DNA from: Apostichopus japonicus
Taxonomy: Eukaryota; Echinodermata; Holothuroidea; Aspidochirotida; Stichopodidae
Length of the DNA: 64,000 bases
Assembly: GCF_037975245.1 (NCBI RefSeq)
Contig: NC_092568.1
Location: forward strand, 10,935,501 to 10,999,500
Direction of reading: 5' to 3'
Positions within the stretch are counted from its first letter, which is position 1, and each line of letters begins with the position of its first letter. Below the pieces are notes generated by a model. The model worked only from the letters and a program-made list of their open reading frames with translations. It searched no databases and was not told the origin of the DNA. Of the stretch, positions 57,680-64,000 are shown one piece after another. Position numbers and translations under genes: made by a program.

Positions 57680-58979
57680 TGTTTAAAAGAAAAAGTGCTG
57701 AATTAATCATATGGTGCTTAAGTAATTAAATAGTACCCAAAGGCCATTGAAAAACATCCAAAGGTTGGAATTAGTGGTACGGAAAAAAACAGATGATACA
57801 TTTTGTGAACATTTTGAGGTAACTTTGTGGTTTACCCCCAGGAAGTGTCATGTCCCACTGTATATTTATGCAAGTCACAGTGTTATGCTCTAACAGCAGT
57901 TTGCTTCACTCGTCGGTGAATTTGAACTCCATTGACTCTATGACGCGTTTGACCTCCCATGTTAATTATTACGATCTAGTCATTGAAAGTCATATTTCCT
58001 ACATGGGTAAGAAAGCTTCACCTTTTCTTATCATCTTTTCGTTGTTCTTGTTCGCAATAGCCAAACTTAATTTATGACCTTTGGTCTTTGACCTAGCCGT
58101 AAAAAGTCCATGTCACAGAGGCATAGCTAATTATACCACGTGTCTTTGTATATGTACCCACCAAGTCTGAGTTCCAAAGAGCGTAAAGACGTTTTTGGAA
58201 CGAATCTGGCCAAGTTTTTTTTAATCTGACGTTAGCCATCGATAATTCTCTCATTAAAAGCACGTTCGTACATAGTGGCATACTCTTAAAAGAGTCTATA
58301 TCCATTCGCCCGAGTGTTCTCCTGTCTCAGGAAAAGTGCAAAAAAAGCAACAGGAGAACGTATTCTTTTTTGACCTGTTATCAATTAGGATCTGTTTTTG
58401 GTGGCTTGCATGGTAAAGAGCATGAATGGAAGTACATGTGGTGCACAAATTGGGTCAATTGTGGCAATTTTAGACCCATGCAGTAAGGCCTCCCAGGAAC
58501 AGCGTACGAAAATTGTTTACTACTGAATAAAGAGGTTTGTTTAAGTGGTGAAAACTTCAGGCTCTGATAGCAAAAAATATGCGCGGTCATGGTACGGAAA
58601 ATTGATGGTGCCATGAGAGGCCAACTTGTCAGCTATCCGGTGATGGATAGCGTTTAACTAGTGAGAACTTATATCTAGACTTAGAGACCACATTATGTTA
58701 TGTAGTGTTTGTTATGTAGTGTGTAAGTCAATTGGGCTTTTAATGGGCGTATGCTACCTTAAATGCCAAATTACGCCATTATTCACGGAGAAAATTAAGA
58801 ACCATATGGTCAGACATACACCAGGTAAATTTTGAAATTGAGGTGAAGCTTATTTTCGGATGAATTCAAGCACTTTTTTTTGTAATGACCCATGACATTC
58901 ATTGCAATACCCGGACATAAGGTCTTATGTTGTGGGAGTTGTACAGGGTGTACGGGGTCAACCCCACGGTGACCCCACC
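57680..58979. other. No gene recognised
   Basis: I find no splice-bounded coding segment in this interval on either strand, and no clear transposon ends until the element starting at 58980. Confidence 0.4.
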
Positions 58980-59946
58980 CATAGGCGTAGGAGCCTCATT
59001 TGATTTGGGGGGGGGGGCTGTAACGACTTGCCCGAAAAATATAATCAAAATTTTTTCGCCCGTTCCGCGCGCGTTCCACATGTTAATGTGCATATCATAT
59101 ACCGGTACGCATTCATCAGTTATTACATCACCTGCCAATAACATAAAATCATTTTCCGTCTTATTACCCTTCCATATTTGTTATAATTATTGGGGAAGTC
59201 TTTACAACAATAATGATAATATTAATAATAATATAAGTTTAACCATTGAAAACACATTGCAAATTCTTCTTCTTTCAGTAGGTGCCAGTGGCGGAGCTAG
59301 GGGTATTGGTCAGGGGGGAGAGAATGGTCTGTAGGGGTGCTTTCGACACTATCTAAGCGGAGCGCCACCACAGGTTGGCGCGGAGCGTACAGAAATTTTT
59401 TGAGTAAAGATACTCCCTAGATCGCCGGAAATGACCCTTTCCGGGCCTTGCTAATTTGCAGATAAACAAAGAATAAATAGGTGTCATCGCCATTTGTCAG
59501 AAAATTGCACCAACAAAATGTGACAAATGTCAATAGGTATTTGAGAGCGCAATAAAAAAGTCAATACTCGCGAATAAGTAAAAAGTGGTAAAAAGCTGAA
59601 AAGGGCGCCAGCAGTCCATTTGAGTCTGTCAGGGGGGCATCCGCCCCTTCTGACTGTATGGACGCTCCGCCACTGGTAGGTGCCCCAAAAATTCTCAGCA
59701 TATTGCCCAAATTTTCACCCAAAAAAATTGAAAAACACACTGCAAATTATTATTCTTTCAGTAGGTGCCCGAAAAAATTCTCAGCATATATTGCCCGAAT
59801 TTTCACCAAAAAATTGAAAAACACATTGCAAATTATTATTCTTTCAGTAGATGCCCGAAAAATTCTCAGCATATTGCCCGAATTTTTACCAAAAAATTGG
59901 TTGGGGGGGGGCTGCAGCCCCCAGCCCCCCGCCTCCTTCGCCTATG
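58980..59946 (-). mobile_element. CATAGGCG-family hAT element, perfect 8-bp TSD, hosts a nested element
   Basis: The ends CATAGGCGTAGGAGCC and CTCCTTCGCCTATG are inverse to each other, flanked by identical ACCCCACC (58972-58979, 59947-59954). The right part has three tandem units of about 83 bases (TTTCAGTAGGTGCCCGAAAA, TTCTCAGCATATTGCCCGAA). A separate element, 59286-59675, is inserted in it. Related copies: 6090, 48184, 61190. Confidence 0.88.
59286..59675 (+). mobile_element. hAT MITE (CAGTGGCGGAGC family) nested, perfect 8-bp TSD
   Basis: The ends CAGTGGCGGAGC and GCTCCGCCACTG are perfect inverses. The flanks GTAGGTGC (59278-59285, 59676-59683) are identical and are part of the host repeat unit, so the insertion into the older element is certain. 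At 390 bp it is a sister of 15213-15598 and holds the CTATCTAAGCGG core at 59347. Confidence 0.92.
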
Positions 59947-60333
59947 ACCCCACCCCCACCCCTCTCTCCACATATTAAGGTCTGTTGGAAAATCCTGGCA
60001 GTTTGTTGACAAAAGACTCCGAGTCGTCGGGAAACTTTTCCCAATTAATGTATAGTAAACAACGATCCATTATTAGCCTACTGCATGACTGTCGATTAAT
60101 TTCATCATAACACTGTTTATTTAAAACTAGTCCGTCGGGAGAATAATGGATTTTTGTTGAGCAATCAAAAGTGATCGTATTACTTGCTAACCAACATCAT
60201 GTTTGATCTCTAGAGTAAGACAAAATATTTTTCATCAAAACAGAACTAGTATTGTTCGATACAGGTGACAAACGCCTAGTACAGTGGAATTACGACCTTA
60301 CTTACCGGTTTCGAACCTCTGGACATACAATCA

Positions 60334-60405
60334 GCGTCCATAGCCTAGTGGTCAGGGTGTCCGCAAATAAAGCGGGAGGCCCGGGTTCGAATCCCGGTGG
60401 AGGCT
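60334..60405 (+). repeat. tRNA-derived SINE head (not a functional tRNA)
   Basis: The 72 bases fold nearly as a tRNA: acceptor GCGTCCA/TGGAGGC (one mismatch at position 3:70), A box TAGCCTAGTGG, anticodon stem TCCGC/GCGGG and a perfect T arm CCGGGTTCGAATCCCGG with an ideal B box. The anticodon loop is AAATAAA, lacking the near-universal T33, so a working tRNA is unlikely. GGAAGTTTTTTCGCTGTTCT and a (TATC/TA)n-like tail follow, as in a SINE. The Pol III boxes look intact. Confidence 0.65.
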
Positions 60406-61189
60406 GGAAGTTTTTTCGCTGTTCTTGATTTTCCAACTCATTACGATTTCAATTATATATATCTATATCTATATCATATATTGAGTTTAGGTGAATGTGG
60501 GAGAAGAGGGTAGACAGGCGCGTATCCAGGATTTTCTAACCCGGGGGGCGCGAATTACTATCTAAGCGGAGCGCCACCATCGGTTGGCGCGGAGCGTACA
60601 AGAAAATTTCTGGTTTTGATACCCCCCAGATCACCGGAAATGGCACTTCTCGGGCTTGAAAATGAGCAACCAGATGTACACTTTTGCCTGAGAACCAAGT
60701 ATTTCCCAAAAGTTTTTTCCATCCATAACCTTTTTGAAGATTGTCAGCAGTCACACATCATGTTCGACCTCATTGCATGTCCTATGGATCATTGCTTTTG
60801 TAGGTTATTCTACGTCACGGCCCACAATATCCGAAAGCCCCCCTTTTCAAGGTTTTAAGCCCATTACTTGTTGAGAATTTGAAAATTCACTTTTCTCGTG
60901 AATAAAATCACTTGAAAACATACCCACAATGTTGCACAAAATTCAATCTATAGACAACCAATATAGAAAAACCTCCTTGAACCCCTAACAGACAGGTCAA
61001 AATTGAACGAGTAGAGGAAAGTATGATGAAGAATGTTGGTGAGCAAATTTTCGAAAATTCCGACACAGTTAATTTATTGGTGTAGAAATATTAAAACCTC
61101 TTATAATGGCTTTTACAAAACTTCGTTGAAGGAACAGAAAAATAGGAGATATTTCCGATATCAGGTATATCGAAACCGAACACTTCACT

Positions 61190-61606
61190 CATAGGCGTAG
61201 GTCCCGTAGGAGGCGGGGGCTGCAGCCCCCCCAATTGTTTTGCCATTTTTTTGGGGCACCTACTGAAAGAAAAATAAATAGCAATGAATAGCTTAAAATG
61301 ATCTCCTTGGTAATTGAAATAAAGTTGTAAGCTTGGCCGACATTACTACTGTAAAAGAGAGTTTTGACATAAATGGATCTGTATGTTTTTTCTCCATCTA
61401 CATAAGACATTTGGTTGTTTACATTAGCATCCGGCGGTATACTGTGCAACTTTGACGGACCGTGCGGTACACGATGCCATATAATGTAATGAGCGATCTT
61501 GCCTATATGATATTGGCATCGACATGTTGAATGCGCGAAAAATTTTGGCTTTTTTTTCGGGCAAGTCATTACAGCCCCCAAATCCAATCTGGCTCCTACG
61601 CCTTTG
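61190..61606 (-). mobile_element. CATAGGCG-family element copy
   Basis: It begins CATAGGCGTAGGTCC and ends GGCTCCTACGCCTTTG. A CCTGCAGCCCCC-type block lies near the left end. The right interior (AAAAATTTTGGCTT, CGGGCAAGTCATTACAGCCC) matches the copies at 6090 and 48184. The flanks ACTTCACT and ACTACACA agree only partly, so the copy is older than 58980-59946. Confidence 0.7.
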
Positions 61607-62138
61607 ACTACACACATTGACAGTTTTTGAGGCTGTACATCGTGGAACATGCATTTCAATGCTCATTGATATGATGTTATATCTGCTCTTTGCTTTACAA
61701 ATTCGAACAGGCGTGTAGCGAGTAATTGCCAAGGGACGGCGAAGCCTGTAGGCAAACTATCTAAGCGAAGCGCCACCATGAGTTGGCGCGAAGCGTACAA
61801 GAAAAATTTTGGCCGAAAATGCCTCCCAGATCGCTGGAAATGACACTTCCCAGGCCTTGTAAGTTGCATGTAAGCATTGTCTATTTTGAAATTACTAGCG
61901 ATGTCATAAAGAAAATTTGCTCGGGGGGGGGGCGGTCGCCCCCTTCCCGAAATGCGTTATGTTCCCCGACGACTCGGTCGAGTTCAAGTACATTAGTGAG
62001 AGAGGAAAAACGGAAACGTCAAAAATGGAGTTGTCGGGGTAAGGGGTAGGGTGAGGCGCACACCCCCTCCGTAATCCTTGATCTGTCACTGGCTACCCTG
62101 TGTATATAATAGGGATCTTTCTCTTCCCGAGGTCTTGG

Positions 62139-62270
62139 CTATCTTCTACTCCCTCCTTTTCTCCTTTTTCTCTCTTTTTTCTTTTTCTTTTCCCTTCCTT
62201 CCTCTCCTCCTTTTCTTTTTTCCCCTCTTTTTCCCTTTTTTCTTCTCTTTTTTTTCTCTCCTCTTTTCCT
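62139..62270. repeat. Pyrimidine-rich low-complexity tract
   Basis: About 130 bases made almost only of C and T (CTTTTT, TTTCTTTTC and CCTTCC blocks) near the right end of the 60515-62323 element. On the minus strand it makes a false Lys/Arg/Glu-rich frame. Confidence 0.85.
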
Positions 62271-62323
62271 TACCCGGGGGGCGCGCGCCCCCAACGCCCC
62301 CCCCCCCCCTGGATACGCACCTG

Positions 62324-63367
62324 GTAGATGTGCCGAAAGAAGGGCAAGTTGGGAGTAAGTGTTAAAACATGTATCAGGGGCCTTTGCATATGAAATCATT
62401 GGGACTGTGCACTGATTATTGTCAGTTTTTCATTGTCAACTTTTATTTACTCGATAGATTATTGTCATCTACAAGTCGTCACTCAAACTTCAGGTTCAGA
62501 TCACAGTTCAACCGTGACGTCAACACAGGAGGTTAGTAAACGGGGCTTCCCACTACCACGTTTGCAATAATCAGTAATCCCGGTAACTCGGGAAGTAATT
62601 TAGGTGTACAAACGGGTGTGCGTTTCCAACAACTTGACACAAATTATCTACTATATTGTTCTAAATATTTCATATCATAGCAGAAATACTAACGGTAGAA
62701 TAGAAGATTTGAATTTGATTGCAATAGTAAAAGAAATAGCATGATGATCCTGACTTCTCTTGAAAGACAATCCCTACTTACAACTAAATGTAGAGCTTGT
62801 ATTCCCCGTTAAACTCTACGTTACATGAAGGCAATTCTTTCCTTTGTCAAGAATTATCTACGCTGTTCAAAATAGTTCGTAACAAAATTCAACCTCCGAC
62901 TTCACTGTGTTATATATATGATACTGTTAGTCCCTGATTGTGTAAGAGGATATCGTTTTTAAGTCGTTTTTTCAATTTGTTAAGTTTTGTCCAAATCTCA
63001 TCCCAGCGGAATAATATGGAATAGTGTAGCCAAGCAGGAAGGTCGTGCGCTGCTGCACTGGTGCCTACAGCACTGTACTTGCACTTTACTTGCATACCGT
63101 AGTGTTTACTACTGTTTCTGTACTCTACCACAACGCAGAGTACTGTGCAGTATACGTGTACTTGCAGTACTACGTTTCGAAGATCACACACATGCATTGA
63201 TTTCGCACTGGAAGTCCACACAAGAGCACAAGGGGTTCGAACAAAAGCACAGTAACCAATGTCAAGGAGAATCGTTTCCTCATCTTGATTGAAATTCAGT
63301 CTTTAGAGAGGAAGATATTGCATCAATTTTATCACATTAAGGCAATAATCCCTAAATCTCATTGAAA
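62324..63367. other. Upstream region of the ELM2-domain gene
   Basis: No coding exon was recognised. The promoter and 5'UTR of the plus-strand gene starting at 63368 should lie here; there is no clear TATA box or long CpG-rich stretch. Confidence 0.4.
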
Positions 63368-63670
63368 ATGGTCGTTGTTGATAAGAATAATGGCTCGGAG
63401 CAAAACCATCGCTCAAACGGCACTGCATCAGGAGCGAATAGTTCGAATGGTCGACCAAGTGAAGAAAGTGGAAGTAGCTCAGACGAAGAGAGTGGTAAGA
63501 TCTCATTGTCTCATCCTCTTATGCGACTGTCAAAACATTGTATCAATATTTTAGTTCGTGTATGTTGCTTTTCCTGAAGAAATATTTATTGGAGTATTAA
63601 ATTGCATTTTCAGAGCCTGGTATGCGTATTGGATCAGAGTATCAAGCTGAGATTCCAGAAGTTCAAATTG
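63368..63670 (+). CDS. ELM2-domain corepressor, first two coding exons (REST-corepressor-like), partial
   Basis: Exon 1 (63368-63494) starts at the ATG of MVVVDKNNG and is Ser/Gly/Asn-rich with an acidic Ser stretch EESGSSSDEES. Its donor is AGTG|GTAAGA. Exon 2 (63614-63670) follows TTGCATTTTCAG and reads EPGMRIGSEYQAEIPEVQI before G|GTAGGT. The phase-1 join is clean. A Ser/Asp/Glu stretch running into GMR-GxEYQAxIP is the entry to the ELM2 domain of CoREST/RCOR proteins, nuclear scaffolds that link LSD1 and HDAC1/2. The SANT domains would lie beyond the window. Related ELM2 proteins (MIER, MIDEAS/TRERF1) begin with similar residues, so RCOR is likely but not certain. The in-frame TTG two codons upstream is not the start. 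Confidence 0.65.
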
Positions 63671-64000
63671 GTAGGTCGAATCATCATTTGCATTTTCAAA
63701 GTTTACATGATATTTACAATATTATTCGTAGAATGTACTACCTTGCTATTAGTTATGAAATTTTCTCATTTTATATGATTTTACGGTAGATACGGAGCTG
63801 ATTTGAAGAGATGCTCTGATAAGACCGGCCTTGTTTGCATCCTAGGAGAATGTACAAATAGAAGATATCACGGGGGAGACATTTTCTTCCACATACGGTA
63901 GAGATGTAGCTTCACAATACTGTACTTTGGTTTATTGAACAAACTGCGTTTTTCTTACGCTGGTGCATGGGCACTAGAAGTTGAACATGAAAGTCGTGAA

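Larger units (their letters stand above)
60515..62323. mobile_element. Composite hAT5-like element with 5-bp TSD
   Basis: The ends CAGGCGCGTATCCAGG and CCTGGATACGCACCTG are near-perfect inverses. The flanks are GTAGA on both sides (60510-60514, 62324-62328). It is similar in ends and duplication length to 11961-14591. Inside are two CTATCTAAGCGG cores (60557, 61756), the CATAGGCG-family copy 61190-61606 and a long pyrimidine tract (about 62139-62270). No transposase frame was found. Confidence 0.7.

Noticed and set aside
60334-60405. Functional tRNA gene
   Set aside because: The anticodon loop AAATAAA lacks T33, the acceptor stem has a mismatch, and a SINE-like tail follows.
62139-62399. Lys/Arg/Glu-rich minus-strand frame
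   Set aside because: Product of the pyrimidine-only tract in a transposon.

Overview
This is a eukaryotic, intron-rich, A/T-rich window with the look of a marine invertebrate deuterostome. An echinoderm such as a sea cucumber or sea urchin is my best guess, but no species can be proven from the sequence. The reasons are: spliced genes with GT-AG introns; a steryl-sulfatase/arylsulfatase-type gene; a peripherin-2-like tetraspanin; a single-coding-exon tubulin cofactor C gene; abundant short hAT-type elements; tRNA-derived SINE pieces; (TA)n microsatellites. Nothing is bacterial: no operons, no ribosome binding sites, no CRISPR array.

Layout. 1-4.4 kb: no gene recognised. 4.4-8.5 kb: nested DNA transposons, including a dead hAT transposase C-terminus. 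10.8-19.0 kb (minus): peripherin-2/ROM1-like tetraspanin with two tandem alternative last exons. One gives a short tail; the other gives a tail of about 300 residues, first acidic and then very Lys/Ser-rich. Its introns hold several transposons, one of 2.6 kb. 21.7-22.7 kb (plus): a 5'-truncated non-LTR retrotransposon piece, then a coding exon for a small, probably N-myristoylated protein with a polyA signal. 24.6-27.4 kb (minus): tubulin-folding cofactor C with a likely 5'UTR intron. 28.8-34.5 kb (plus): complete seven-exon sulfatase, 526 residues, with all catalytic residues and one GC-AG intron. 36.5-45 kb: transposons and tandem repeats, including a 33-bp minisatellite with higher-order structure inside an older diverged satellite. 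46.2-53.1 kb (minus): five-exon type I membrane mucin-like protein with a possible alternative cytoplasmic tail. 55.7-57.5 kb (minus): candidate exons of unidentified membrane or secreted proteins. 59-62.3 kb: nested hAT elements and a SINE. 63.4 kb to the end (plus): first two coding exons of an ELM2-domain corepressor, probably REST-corepressor-like.

The genes are not functionally linked. Two things stand out. The first is the tetraspanin with duplicated terminal exons and a charged tail not known to me in vertebrate peripherins. The second is a transposon mosaic in which one hairpin-forming core of about 50 bp (6 copies) sits inside elements with at least four different inverted-repeat ends. 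Most of these elements have clean 8-bp target-site duplications, and one group has 5-bp duplications.
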